Assembly: GCF_003937945.1 (NCBI RefSeq)
Contig: NZ_RSEC01000053.1
Location: forward strand, 161,034 to 225,033
From: Amycolatopsis eburnea
GTDB taxonomy: Bacteria; Actinomycetota; Actinomycetes; Mycobacteriales; Pseudonocardiaceae
DNA length: 64,000 bases
Direction of reading: 5' to 3'
Shown here: positions 7,547 through 15,427 of the stretch, piece by piece
How the letters are laid out: every line of letters starts with the position of its first letter
How positions within the stretch are numbered: the first letter of the stretch is position 1
Translations under genes and position numbers: made by a program
The notes under the pieces: model-generated
What the model was told of the DNA's origin: nothing
The model's input: the letters and a program-made list of their open reading frames with translations, nothing else
Databases searched by the model: none

Positions 7547-8536
7547 ATGCGCGACCTGGCGACCTTGCCGAAGGCCCACCTGCACGTCCACCTCGAGAGC
7601 ACGATCCGGCCGGGCACGCTCCGCGAACTCGGCGAGGCGAACGGCGTCGCCGTCCCGGCCGAGCCGCCGGAGTTCGACGGTTTTCGCGCGTTCGCCGACT
7701 ACAACGCGCTCATCCGGGCCTGCCTCCAGCAGCCCGGGGACTTCGAGCGCATCGCACGCGAGTACTGCGAAGACGAACTGGCCCAAGGCACGCGCTACGC
7801 CGAAGTCACGTTCACCGCGGCCTCGCACGGGGAACGACTCGGCGACCTCGAGATGCCGCTGGCGTCCGTCCTCAACGGACTGTCCGGAACCCACGGCCTT
7901 GAGTGGCGGCTCGTGCTCGACCACTCCCGGCGCCGCTCGGTCGAACGCGCCGAGCGCACCCTCGACCTCGCCCTGAAGTACGACGAAGTCTTCGCGATCG
8001 GCATGGCGGGCGAGGAAAACCACTCGTTGCGGCCGTTCGCGACGCTCTTCGAAAAGGCGCAGGCGGCCGGGATCCGCCTGCTGCACCACACCGGCGAGGA
8101 CGCCGGGCCGGACAGCATCCGCGAAGCGCTCGAAGTGGGCCGGACCGAACGGCTCGGGCACGGCATCCGCGTCCTCGACGACCCGGCGCTCGTCGCCGAG
8201 GTCCGCGACCGGGGCCTGGCGCTGGAAGTCTGCCCGTCGTCGAACGTGACGCTGGGACTGGTGCCGTCGCTACCCGAGCACCCCCTCCCCCGCCTGCGCG
8301 ACGCCGGGCTGACCGTCACGATCAACACCGACGTCCCTTCGGTGACCGGCGCGGAACTCGCCGCGGAGTACGCCCGCGTCCGCGACGCGTTCGGCTACGA
8401 CGACGCCACGATGGCGGACTTCGCACGCGCGAGCGTCACCGCGTCCTTCGCCCCCGAAGCGACGAAGCGAAAGCTCCTCGCGGACATCGACGCGTGGCTC
8501 ACACCGGCACACCAGCACCTGACACCGGGGACCTGA
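7547..8536 (+). CDS. add: Adenosine deaminase
   Basis: A 329-residue metal-dependent purine deaminase. The N-terminal PKAHLHVHLES supplies the first two zinc histidines, HHTGEDAG holds the third, RLGHGIR the catalytic histidine, and NTDVPSV the final aspartate. It converts adenosine to inosine. The ATG at 7547 is probably leaderless (TAGGGT at 7534-7539). The last residues, DAWLTPAHQHLTPGT, differ from the ending DAWLTPAAGG encoded by a second copy of the same 22 bases at 9980-10001, so the 3' end seems to have been replaced when the downstream HEPN gene arrived. The stop shares one base with the HEPN start (TGATG). Confidence 0.93.
   Translation: MRDLATLPKAHLHVHLESTIRPGTLRELGEANGVAVPAEPPEFDGFRAFADYNALIRACLQQPGDFERIAREYCEDELAQGTRYAEVTFTAASHGERLGDLEMPLASVLNGLSGTHGLEWRLVLDHSRRRSVERAERTLDLALKYDEVFAIGMAGEENHSLRPFATLFEKAQAAGIRLLHHTGEDAGPDSIREALEVGRTERLGHGIRVLDDPALVAEVRDRGLALEVCPSSNVTLGLVPSLPEHPLPRLRDAGLTVTINTDVPSVTGAELAAEYARVRDAFGYDDATMADFARASVTASFAPEATKRKLLADIDAWLTPAHQHLTPGT
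8488..8509 (+). repeat. Left copy of 22-bp perfect direct repeat flanking the HEPN gene
   Basis: Identical to 9980-10001. The neighbouring bases differ on both sides (T/G before, C/G after). This copy lies inside the 3' end of add and encodes DAWLTP in the add frame. Confidence 0.9.
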
Positions 8537-9960
8537 TGAAAAGAATCGATACGGCAGGGAAATTCTGGCTAATCGGTCATGAAGAAGACGTATTGCCAGG
8601 AAGACTTAAATTCGACCCGGCAGCACAAGGGATTGAATTATCATTAATCGGGAGATTCAAGAGCAGCGGTAGCCCAAACAGAGAACTCGACACCAGAATT
8701 CTCGGAATTTGTGATTCCGGTCCCGTCACACTCGATCGATCATTCTTCGCAGGAAACGTTATTCGAAGTTCCGGATTGGACGAATCTCGACATCACGCAA
8801 ATCGCCTATTCATGGGTCATCACTTTACCGACCCAGAGATAGCAGTCACTTCAGCAACCATCGAGATTGATCACCTTTCCGATTGGATAGCTCAAACTGG
8901 AATCACCAAGCAATTCACACCCCGCGACGTAACATCCAACACTCCGAGCGCATTCTCAGCCTCTTGCACTTCCACCCCAGCCGAGGCGAGCGATTTTTCC
9001 CGTGGGAGCATCACACTAAACTCACACTGGCGACAAGAAGAGACCTCACCCCATCAGGTTCAGTTAAACTACTGGCATTCAATCAGAATTGAATACGAGA
9101 CACCTCAAGCTTTCGAAGTGGCTCAGCGCGATGTCGCAAGGCTGCAGGATCTTGTCACCATGTGCACGGACTCCTTTGCAAATCTCACAAATTTTTCAAT
9201 CGAAGCCCCTGATGCAATGGTGACAATGATCGATGGAACACAGACGGAGTTCAGTCAGCGAATCGAGTTCTTAGCACCTTCGATCCATCGAAAGAGTGAC
9301 AAGACCTCGCGCCGCAGCGCAAATTCGTCTAATTTTATCACATTCGCAGAGGTCGGCGGCGTCGCAACACTCGCAAACTGGGTCGACCATGTCGACTCGT
9401 TTCAGCAGCCCCTTAACTCAATGATGAGCATCAGGCACAACACTCAAATGTACATGGAGAACAAGTTTCTCAACATAATGCAGGCCGCTGAAGCCTACCA
9501 TCGAATTACGCATTCGAACTCACATGTTGACGAGGAGGAGTTCTCGAAGCTCCGACTTGAACTTGTCGCCGCCACTCCCGCCGAACATCGTGATTGGCTC
9601 GACGAAAAGATCAAGTTCATCAACACGCCAACCTTGAATAAGAGGATGCGACAGCTCGCACGATCAGCCGGGCCTAGCATCAGAGCGCTGATCAAGAATC
9701 TCGACCACTGGTCATTTACTATCGCGGGCACCAGAAACGAACTGACACACCTGGGTCGCAAGTCCGGTAAGATAACAGGAAGAGACCTATACTACTTGTC
9801 CGAATCAGTTTACATAGTTATTCGAAGTTGTATGCTTCTCGAAGCAGGGGTTGCACCAGTAGAATTATCAAGAAAAGCGGACTCGGAGGCGTTACTACAA
9901 CATGCTGACCGTATCCATGCGAGCATCCAGCGGGTGCGTCACGAGCTACGCGAAACTTAG
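8536..9960 (+). CDS. ApeA-like HEPN anti-phage protein (foreign gene)
   Basis: A 474-residue protein. The N-terminal region (AGKFWLIGHEEDVLPGRLKF, then GIELSLIGRF) fits the ApeA N-terminal beta-domain. The C-terminal part is a helical HEPN domain with the RNase motif RNELTH (R400, N401, H405). ApeA proteins are single-gene phage-defence systems thought to cleave RNA upon infection. Base use is unlike everything around it: roughly 45-50 percent GC, AGA/ATT/AAA codons, and at least five TTA leucine codons (8638, 8644, 9271, 9865, 9892), which are rare in actinomycetes. The start overlaps the add stop, so expression may depend on add transcription and translation. Bordered by 22-bp direct repeats. 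Horizontal acquisition is near certain; the family call is by motif only. Confidence 0.85.
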   Translation: MKRIDTAGKFWLIGHEEDVLPGRLKFDPAAQGIELSLIGRFKSSGSPNRELDTRILGICDSGPVTLDRSFFAGNVIRSSGLDESRHHANRLFMGHHFTDPEIAVTSATIEIDHLSDWIAQTGITKQFTPRDVTSNTPSAFSASCTSTPAEASDFSRGSITLNSHWRQEETSPHQVQLNYWHSIRIEYETPQAFEVAQRDVARLQDLVTMCTDSFANLTNFSIEAPDAMVTMIDGTQTEFSQRIEFLAPSIHRKSDKTSRRSANSSNFITFAEVGGVATLANWVDHVDSFQQPLNSMMSIRHNTQMYMENKFLNIMQAAEAYHRITHSNSHVDEEEFSKLRLELVAATPAEHRDWLDEKIKFINTPTLNKRMRQLARSAGPSIRALIKNLDHWSFTIAGTRNELTHLGRKSGKITGRDLYYLSESVYIVIRSCMLLEAGVAPVELSRKADSEALLQHADRIHASIQRVRHELRET

Positions 9961-9979
9961 TCGACGTTGAGCAATTGCG

Positions 9980-10001
9980 CGACGCGTGGCTCACACCGGC
10001 A
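9980..10001 (+). repeat. Right copy of 22-bp perfect direct repeat flanking the HEPN gene
   Basis: Identical to 8488-8509. If read on in the add frame it gives DAWLTPAAGG and a TGA at 10011-10013, which looks like the ancestral add end. It also contains the stop codon (9991-9993) of the convergent VWA gene. Confidence 0.9.
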
Positions 10002-11355
10002 GCAGGCGGGTGACGAGCGCGGAAAGCTGCTGCACCGTACGGCATTCGTGCATCTCGACGACGTCCGCGTACTCCAGCGCCGCCGAGTCGCCGGTCGACC
10101 AGAGCGACCGCCGCTCCGGGTTCAGCCAGTAGACGTGGCGGGCGCGGGACTTGATCGCGCGGACCGCGTCGAGATTGGGGTCGCCGCCGTTGGTGCGGGC
10201 GTCGCCGAGGATCAGCACCGACGTGCGGGGGCCGACGGCGTCCAGCCAGTTCTCGGTGAACTGGCGCAGGGAGCCGCCGTAGTCGCTGTGGCCGTCCCAG
10301 CGCACCAGGGCCGCTTCGGACAGCATGCGCGCGCCCAGGTGCTCGGGGTCGGCGGTGCCGGTGGTGACCAGGTGGGTGACCTCGTCGGCGCTGTCGACGA
10401 AGGCGAACACCCGGATCTTGCTGAACTGGTCGCGCAGCGCCTGCACCAGCAGCATGGTGAAGTTCGCGAAGCCGGCCACCGACCCGGAAAGATCGCACAG
10501 CAGCACGATTTCCGGCCGGCCGGGCCGCCGGTGGCGGTAGGCCGGGCGCAGCGGGACGCCGCCGGTGGACAGCGAGCGACGCAGCGTGCGGCGCAGGTCG
10601 ATCTGGCCGCGCGTGGTGCGCTTGCGGCGGGCGGCCAGGCGCGTCGCCAGCTTGCGGGACAGCGGCTGGATCGTGCGGCGCAGCTCCGCGAGCTGGTTGC
10701 GGCTGGCGATGAGGAAGTCGACGCGGTCGGGCGCGGGGGCGATGGCGTGCTTCGCGACGCGTTCGCGGCCGCGGACCTCGGCCGCGCGGCGGCGCGCCTC
10801 GGTGCGGACCCGGCCGCGGAACCCCTCGACGCGGCGGCGGATCTCGTCGCGGTCGAGCCGGTCGGTGAACTCGCCGCGGGCGCCGCCGCCGCGGACCGCG
10901 GCCAGCACCCGGGCGATCAGCGTCTGCGGCTGGAGCCGCTCCAGGGTCTGGTGCGCCGAGAACCCGCCACCGGGTCCGGACGCCGAGCCGTACTGGCCGA
11001 GCAGGTCGACCGCGAGCCCGGCGAGCTGGGCGAGCGCCTGCTCGTCCCCGTCGGCCAGCGCGGCGGCCAGCTCGTCCCGCAGCTCTTCCAGTGTCGACGG
11101 CTCTTCGCGGGCCCGTTCGGGTGCGCCGATCCCGGCCGGGAAGTACAGGTCGAAGGCGGCGTCGAAGACCGCGCGCTGCCCACCGCGGCGGACCAGCGCG
11201 GCGGCCAGGCCTTCTCGGACGAGCGCGCGGTCGTCCATGCCGAGGACTTCCAGCGCGGCCGCGGCGTCGACCGTCTCGGCGGGACCGGCCGGGATGCCCT
11301 GGGCCCGGAGTGCCTTGACGAACGACGCGAGCCGTTCCGGCACGCCGCCGGTCAC
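9991..11355 (-). CDS. VWA-domain protein, CoxE type, partner of the MoxR ATPase
   Basis: The start was placed at the GTG at 11355, which overlaps the MoxR stop (GTGA); the open frame upstream is only a shadow of the ATPase gene. The 454-residue product has a variable helical N-terminal half and a C-terminal von Willebrand A domain. The MIDAS motif is DLSGSV, with a second metal-site segment LGDARTNGGDPN. MoxR-VWA pairs act like magnesium-chelatase or CbbQO machines that remodel or load metal/cofactor into target enzymes. The target is unknown: no CO dehydrogenase genes are next to it, although the IorAB molybdenum enzyme lies 5 kb away. Confidence 0.9.
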   Translation of the reverse strand: MTGGVPERLASFVKALRAQGIPAGPAETVDAAAALEVLGMDDRALVREGLAAALVRRGGQRAVFDAAFDLYFPAGIGAPERAREEPSTLEELRDELAAALADGDEQALAQLAGLAVDLLGQYGSASGPGGGFSAHQTLERLQPQTLIARVLAAVRGGGARGEFTDRLDRDEIRRRVEGFRGRVRTEARRRAAEVRGRERVAKHAIAPAPDRVDFLIASRNQLAELRRTIQPLSRKLATRLAARRKRTTRGQIDLRRTLRRSLSTGGVPLRPAYRHRRPGRPEIVLLCDLSGSVAGFANFTMLLVQALRDQFSKIRVFAFVDSADEVTHLVTTGTADPEHLGARMLSEAALVRWDGHSDYGGSLRQFTENWLDAVGPRTSVLILGDARTNGGDPNLDAVRAIKSRARHVYWLNPERRSLWSTGDSAALEYADVVEMHECRTVQQLSALVTRLLPV

Positions 11356-12233
11356 GATGCGTCCAGGACCTGTTCGAGCTGCAGCCCGGCGCCGGCCTTG
11401 GCGATGTCGTCCTGGTGCTTGAGCACGACGCCGAGGCTCTCCCGCACGACCCGCTCGTCCAGCGTCGACGCCCCGAGCGCGAGCAGCGTCCGCGCCCAGT
11501 CGATGGTCTCCGCGACCGACGGCAGCTTCCGCAGGTCCATCGCGCGCAGGGCGGCGATCACCCGGACGACGGAATCCGCGAGCGCGGCGTCGATGCCCGG
11601 GACCTTGAGCCGGACGATGTCGCGTTCCAGCTCCTCGTCCGGGAAGTCGATGTGCAGGAACAGGCACCGGCGGCGCAGCGCTTCGGACAGCTCGCGCGTG
11701 GCGTTGGAGGTCAGGACGGCGAACGGCGGGCGCGTGGCGGTGATCGTGCCGAGCTCCGGGACGGTGACCTGGAAGTCGCCGAGCACCTCCAGCAGCAGGC
11801 CCTCGACCTCCATGTCTGCCTTGTCGGTCTCGTCGATGAGCAGCACGGTCGGCTCGGCCGACGAGATCGCGGTGAGCAGCGGGCGGCGGAGCAGGAACTC
11901 CTCGCCGAAGATGTCGGTGCGGGCCTGCTCCCACGTCTCGTCGCGGCCGGCGGTGATCCGCAGCAGCTGCTTCGCGTGGTTCCACTCGTAGAGCGCGCGG
12001 GCCTCGTCGATGCCTTCGTAGCACTGCAGGCGCACCAGCCGCGAGCCGCTGACCTGGGCGACCGCCTTGGCGAGCTCGGTCTTGCCGACCCCGGCCGGCC
12101 CTTCGACCAGCAGCGGCTTGCCCAGCCGGTCGGCGAGGAACACCGTCGTCGCGACCGCCGTGGAGGCCAGGTAGCCCGCCCCGGCCAGCTTGGCCGACAC
12201 GTCGTCGACGGAGGTGAAGAATCCGGTGCCCAC
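11352..12233 (-). CDS. MoxR-family AAA+ ATPase
   Basis: About 293 residues. The GTG at 12233 is 6 bases after GGAGG; the GTG at 12236 is the alternative. Walker A is EGPAGVGKTELAKAV, Walker B is VLLIDETDKAD, sensor 1 is VLTSNATRELSEALRRRCLF with the arginine finger region, followed by the lid domain (LDASTLDERVVRESLGVVLKHQDDI region). MoxR ATPases work as chaperones with a VWA partner, here the overlapping downstream gene. A TAAGCG-NN-CGCTCA operator-like sequence sits just before the ribosome binding site. Confidence 0.93.
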   Translation of the reverse strand: MGTGFFTSVDDVSAKLAGAGYLASTAVATTVFLADRLGKPLLVEGPAGVGKTELAKAVAQVSGSRLVRLQCYEGIDEARALYEWNHAKQLLRITAGRDETWEQARTDIFGEEFLLRRPLLTAISSAEPTVLLIDETDKADMEVEGLLLEVLGDFQVTVPELGTITATRPPFAVLTSNATRELSEALRRRCLFLHIDFPDEELERDIVRLKVPGIDAALADSVVRVIAALRAMDLRKLPSVAETIDWARTLLALGASTLDERVVRESLGVVLKHQDDIAKAGAGLQLEQVLDAS

Positions 12234-12244
12234 CACGTGCCTCC

Positions 12245-12258
12245 TAAGCGCTCGCTCA
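12245..12258. promoter_or_regulatory. Operator-like imperfect palindrome upstream of MoxR gene
   Basis: TAAGCGCTCGCTCA, adjacent to the ribosome binding site. A near-identical 14-mer (TGAGCAAGCGCTTA) precedes the LLM gene at 33054-33067. Possibly the site of one TetR-type regulator. Confidence 0.4.
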
Positions 12259-12296
12259 CCCGGAGCGTACCCGAAGGGCGGGCTAGCATCGGCCGC

Positions 12297-13325
12297 GTGA
12301 CCTACGTTGCGGCATCCGGCCGATACGACTCGATCCCCTACCGGCGCTGCGGGCGTTCCGGGCTGAAGCTGCCGGCGATCTCGCTCGGGCTGTGGCACAA
12401 CTTCGGGCACGACCGCCCGCTGCAGACACAGCGCGACATCACCCGCCGCGCCTTCGACCTCGGCATCACCCACTTCGACCTGGCGAACAACTACGGCCCG
12501 CCCTACGGCTCGGCGGAGGAGAACTTCGGGCGGCTGCTGGCCACCGACTTCAAGCCCTACCGCGACGAGCTGGTGATCTCGACCAAGGCGGGCTACGACA
12601 TGTGGCCCGGCCCGTACGGCGAGTGGGGCTCCCGCAAGTACCTGCTGTCCTCCCTGGACCAGTCGCTCGGCCGGCTGGGCCTGGACTACGTCGACATCTT
12701 CTACTCCCACCGCTTCGACCCCGAGACGCCGCTGGAGGAGACCGTCGGGGCGCTCGACCGCGCGGTCCGCGCCGGGAAAGCGCTCTACGTCGGGATCTCG
12801 TCGTACAGCTCCGAGCGGACCGCCGAGGCGGCGCGGCTGCTGCGCGAGCTCGGCACGCCGCTGCTGATCCACCAGCCGTCGTACTCGATGCTGAACCGCT
12901 GGATCGAGGAGGACGGCCTGCTCGACACGCTGGACGAGGCGGGCGCGGGCTGCATCGCGTTCTCGCCACTCGCCCAGGGCCTGCTGACCGACAAGTACCT
13001 CGACGGCGTCCCGGCGGGCTCGCGGGCCGCGCAGGGCAAGTCGCTGAACCCGGACACCCTGGACGAGAACCGCCTGAACCGCGTCCGCGCGCTCAACGCC
13101 ATCGCCGGACGCCGCGGCCAGTCGCTGGCCCAGCTGGCGCTGGCGTGGGCGCTGCGCGACCACCGGGTGACGTCGGTGCTCATCGGCGCGAGCAGCGTCG
13201 AGCAGCTCGAGGACAACGTCGGCGCGCTCGGCAACCTGGACTTCTCGTCCGAGGAGCTGACCGAGATCGACGGCCACGCGACCGACGCGGACATCAACCT
13301 CTGGAAGCGGTCCTCGGACGCCTGA
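12297..13325 (+). CDS. Aldo/keto reductase, L-glyceraldehyde-3-phosphate reductase type
   Basis: A 342-residue AKR of the MgrA/YghZ type (AKR14-like). The TIM-barrel start is YRRCGRSGLKLPAISLGLW. Catalytic residues appear in order: D in THFDLANNYG, the Tyr of NNYGPPYGSAEENFGRLL, the Lys in VISTKAGYDMWPGPYGEWGSRKYL, and His in FYSHRFD. The NADPH-binding end is VTSVLIGASSVEQLEDNV. It reduces methylglyoxal/L-GAP-like aldehydes. The GTG at 12297 appears leaderless (TAGCAT at 12284-12289). Divergent from the MoxR operon. Confidence 0.93.
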   Translation: MTYVAASGRYDSIPYRRCGRSGLKLPAISLGLWHNFGHDRPLQTQRDITRRAFDLGITHFDLANNYGPPYGSAEENFGRLLATDFKPYRDELVISTKAGYDMWPGPYGEWGSRKYLLSSLDQSLGRLGLDYVDIFYSHRFDPETPLEETVGALDRAVRAGKALYVGISSYSSERTAEAARLLRELGTPLLIHQPSYSMLNRWIEEDGLLDTLDEAGAGCIAFSPLAQGLLTDKYLDGVPAGSRAAQGKSLNPDTLDENRLNRVRALNAIAGRRGQSLAQLALAWALRDHRVTSVLIGASSVEQLEDNVGALGNLDFSSEELTEIDGHATDADINLWKRSSDA

Positions 13326-13379
13326 GGCCGCCACGACGGCGGGGCGCACCACGCGTCCCGCCGTTTTCCGGTCCAACGT

Positions 13380-13409
13380 TTGACCAGATTTCGTATTTGG
13401 TCATACGAT
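13380..13409 (+). promoter_or_regulatory. tetR promoter with operator filling the -35/-10 region
   Basis: TTGACC (13380-13385), 18-bp spacer, TACGAT (13404-13409). The inverted repeat TGACCARAT...TTTGGTCA (13381-13403) overlaps the -35 and fills the spacer, as expected for an autorepressed TetR gene. Transcription predicted from TACGAT starts at 13416, at a GTG. Confidence 0.65.
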
Positions 13410-13412
13410 GGC

Positions 13413-14075
13413 GTGGTGCCTCCTGCCGAAGACCGGGCCGAACGCGCCGAGCGCATCCTCGACGCGGCCGCCGAGCTGCTCCTGCGCGCCGGGTACCGGC
13501 GCACGACCGTCGAAGACGTCGCCGAGCGCGCCGGCGTCGGCAAGGGCACCGTCTACCTGCACTGGAAGAACCGCGAGGAGCTGTTCCTCGCGGTGCTGCT
13601 CCGCGAGTCCGTCCGCAGCCTGGAAGACCTGGTCGCGGCGCTCGAGGCCGACCCGCTCGCCGTCGGACTGGCCCGGCTCACCGCGATCCAGTACGCGAAC
13701 GTGCTGGGCCGGCCGCTGCTGCGCGCCGGGTACGCCGACGACGCGGGCACGCTCGGGAAGCTGCTGCCGAAGCTGCACACCAAGCTCGACCCGCGCCACC
13801 AAGAGGCGTTCGTCGACTACCTCGAGCTGCTGGCGGCGAACGACCTGCTGCGCGCGGACCGGCCGGCGCGCGAGCTCGCCGTCGCCTACCAGGCCGTGCT
13901 GCACGGGTTCCTGCGCGCCGCGCACCCGCCGGAGCTGATCGCCGACACCGTCGCGCACGCCTTCGAACCGGCCGCGCTCTCGACGAGGCAGCTGCGCGCG
14001 GTCGCGCCGCGGGTCCTCGAGCTGTTCACCGAATCCGTCGCGCTCGACCGGAAGCAGATCGAGCGCGCGTACTGA
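13413..14075 (+). CDS. TetR-family transcriptional regulator
   Basis: About 220 residues. The upstream in-frame start at 13380 overlaps the promoter and is rejected; GTG at 13413 or 13416 is used, the latter coinciding with the predicted transcript start. The N-terminal helix-turn-helix is ILDAAAELLLRAGYRRTTVEDVAERAGVGKGTVYLHWKNREELF; the remaining helices form a ligand pocket of unknown specificity. An LLM oxidoreductase gene follows 16 bases downstream, so the pair is likely one autoregulated operon. Confidence 0.92.
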   Translation: MVPPAEDRAERAERILDAAAELLLRAGYRRTTVEDVAERAGVGKGTVYLHWKNREELFLAVLLRESVRSLEDLVAALEADPLAVGLARLTAIQYANVLGRPLLRAGYADDAGTLGKLLPKLHTKLDPRHQEAFVDYLELLAANDLLRADRPARELAVAYQAVLHGFLRAAHPPELIADTVAHAFEPAALSTRQLRAVAPRVLELFTESVALDRKQIERAY

Positions 14076-14091
14076 CCCCCTGGAGGCCCTG

Positions 14092-14964
14092 GTGCGCACC
14101 GGAATCCTGATCGACGAACTCGGCGTCGGCTTCGACGCCATGACCGCGCAAGCGCGCGAAGCGGCGAAGCTCGGCTACCGCACGCTGTGGGTGGCCCAGC
14201 GCGGCGGCTGGGACGCGCTCACCGCCCTGCCCGCCCTCGGGGCCGCCGCGCCCGGTACCGAGCTGGGGACCTGCGTGGTCCCGACCTACCCGCGCCACCC
14301 GATCACCATGGCCGCGCAGGCGCTGACCGCCCAGGCGGCCACCGGGGTGCCGGTCCACCTCGGTGTCGGGCTGAGCCACAAGTTCATCGTCGAAGGCGAG
14401 TTCGGGTACTCCTACGACCGCCCGCTGCGGCACCTGCTCGAGTACCTGGAAGCGCTGCACCCCTTGCTGCGCGGCGAAAAAGCGGACGTCCACGGCGAGA
14501 CGCTGACGGCCGCGGGCGGGGTGACCGCACCGGGCGCCGCCCGGCCCCAGGTCCTGCTCGGCTCGGTGAGCCCGCGGTCGACGCGGCTGGCCGGCGAGCT
14601 GGCCGACGGCGTGATCACGACGTGGGCGGGACCGCGGGCCACCGGCGAGTTCGTGGTGCCCACGCTCGGGACGGCGGCCCGCGTGGTCTCCGGCCAGCTG
14701 ATCTGCGTGACGTCCGAACCAGACGAACGCCGGAAGTGGGTCGAGGAGACCTACGGCGCCGCGGCGAACGTCCCCGCCTACCGCGCGATCCTGGACCGGG
14801 AAGGCCACGAGCGCGTCTCGGACAGCGCCATCGTCGGCGACGAGGAAACCGTGCTGCGCCAGGTGAAATCCCTCGAAGCCGCGGGCGCGACCGAACTGCT
14901 GGTGATGCCCTTCGGCCCGGCCGCGGACCAGGCCCGCACCCGCGAACTGCTGGCCGCCGGGTGA
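14092..14964 (+). CDS. LLM-class F420-dependent oxidoreductase
   Basis: A 290-residue luciferase-like TIM-barrel protein. MRTGILIDELG is the usual first strand, GVPVHLGVGLSHKFIVEGEFGYSYDRPLRHLLEYLEALHPLL is the characteristic flavin-side segment, and PQVLLGSVSPRSTRLAGELADGVIT the late barrel. It matches the shorter LLM group that uses F420 rather than FMN. The substrate is unknown. The GTG start has TGGAGG upstream. Co-transcribed with the TetR gene. Confidence 0.88.
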   Translation: MRTGILIDELGVGFDAMTAQAREAAKLGYRTLWVAQRGGWDALTALPALGAAAPGTELGTCVVPTYPRHPITMAAQALTAQAATGVPVHLGVGLSHKFIVEGEFGYSYDRPLRHLLEYLEALHPLLRGEKADVHGETLTAAGGVTAPGAARPQVLLGSVSPRSTRLAGELADGVITTWAGPRATGEFVVPTLGTAARVVSGQLICVTSEPDERRKWVEETYGAAANVPAYRAILDREGHERVSDSAIVGDEETVLRQVKSLEAAGATELLVMPFGPAADQARTRELLAAG

Positions 14965-15064
14965 ACCGCCACCGAGGAAACCTGACCCGATCGGACCAGC
15001 GCGCCGCCGTCGATCCGGGCCCGCCGCGTTCGTGTGGACGACGGCAACCACGAGGAGGAGCGCC

Positions 15065-15421
15065 ATGGCCCACTACCTGCTGTCCGTCCACAGCGTCGAC
15101 GGCGAAGTCCGCGAACCACCCACCGAGGAGCGGATGCGCGAGGCGCAGCGGCTGCTCGGCGACGTCGAGCGGGACCTGAAGGCCACCGGTGCCTGGGTCT
15201 TCAGCGCCCGGCTCGCCGACCACGCCGAAGCCAGGGTGGTCCGCGAAGCCGGTGACGACGTGCTCACGACCGACGGGCCGTTCGCCGAAGGCAAGGAGCA
15301 CATCGGCGGGTTCTACCTGATCGAGGCCGCCGACCTGGCCGCCGCGCTGGGGTGGGCGGCCCGGGTCACCGCTGCGATCCACGCGCCGATCGAGGTGCGC
15401 GCGCTCGCCGGGTTCGCCTGA
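15065..15421 (+). CDS. YciI/YCII-related (DGPF domain) protein
   Basis: The ATG at 15065 has an AGGAGGAG ribosome binding site, so the upstream extension is rejected. 118 residues with the diagnostic TDGPFAEGKEHIGGFYLIEA motif. This dimeric alpha-beta fold is often found next to, or fused with, ECF sigma factors and is suspected to be a small enzyme with a His-Asp pair, but no general activity is known. No sigma factor gene is adjacent here. Confidence 0.9.
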   Translation: MAHYLLSVHSVDGEVREPPTEERMREAQRLLGDVERDLKATGAWVFSARLADHAEARVVREAGDDVLTTDGPFAEGKEHIGGFYLIEAADLAAALGWAARVTAAIHAPIEVRALAGFA

Positions 15422-15427
15422 GCCGGC

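Noticed and set aside
8510..9979. Insertion sequence or transposon
   Set aside because: No transposase, no terminal inverted repeats recognised; 22 bp is longer than most target duplications. An integrase-type or recombination event fits better.
11356..12024. N-terminal extension of the VWA protein to 677 residues
   Set aside because: The extension is a frame-shifted reading of the MoxR gene; the GTG at 11355 overlaps the MoxR stop and begins recognisable sequence.
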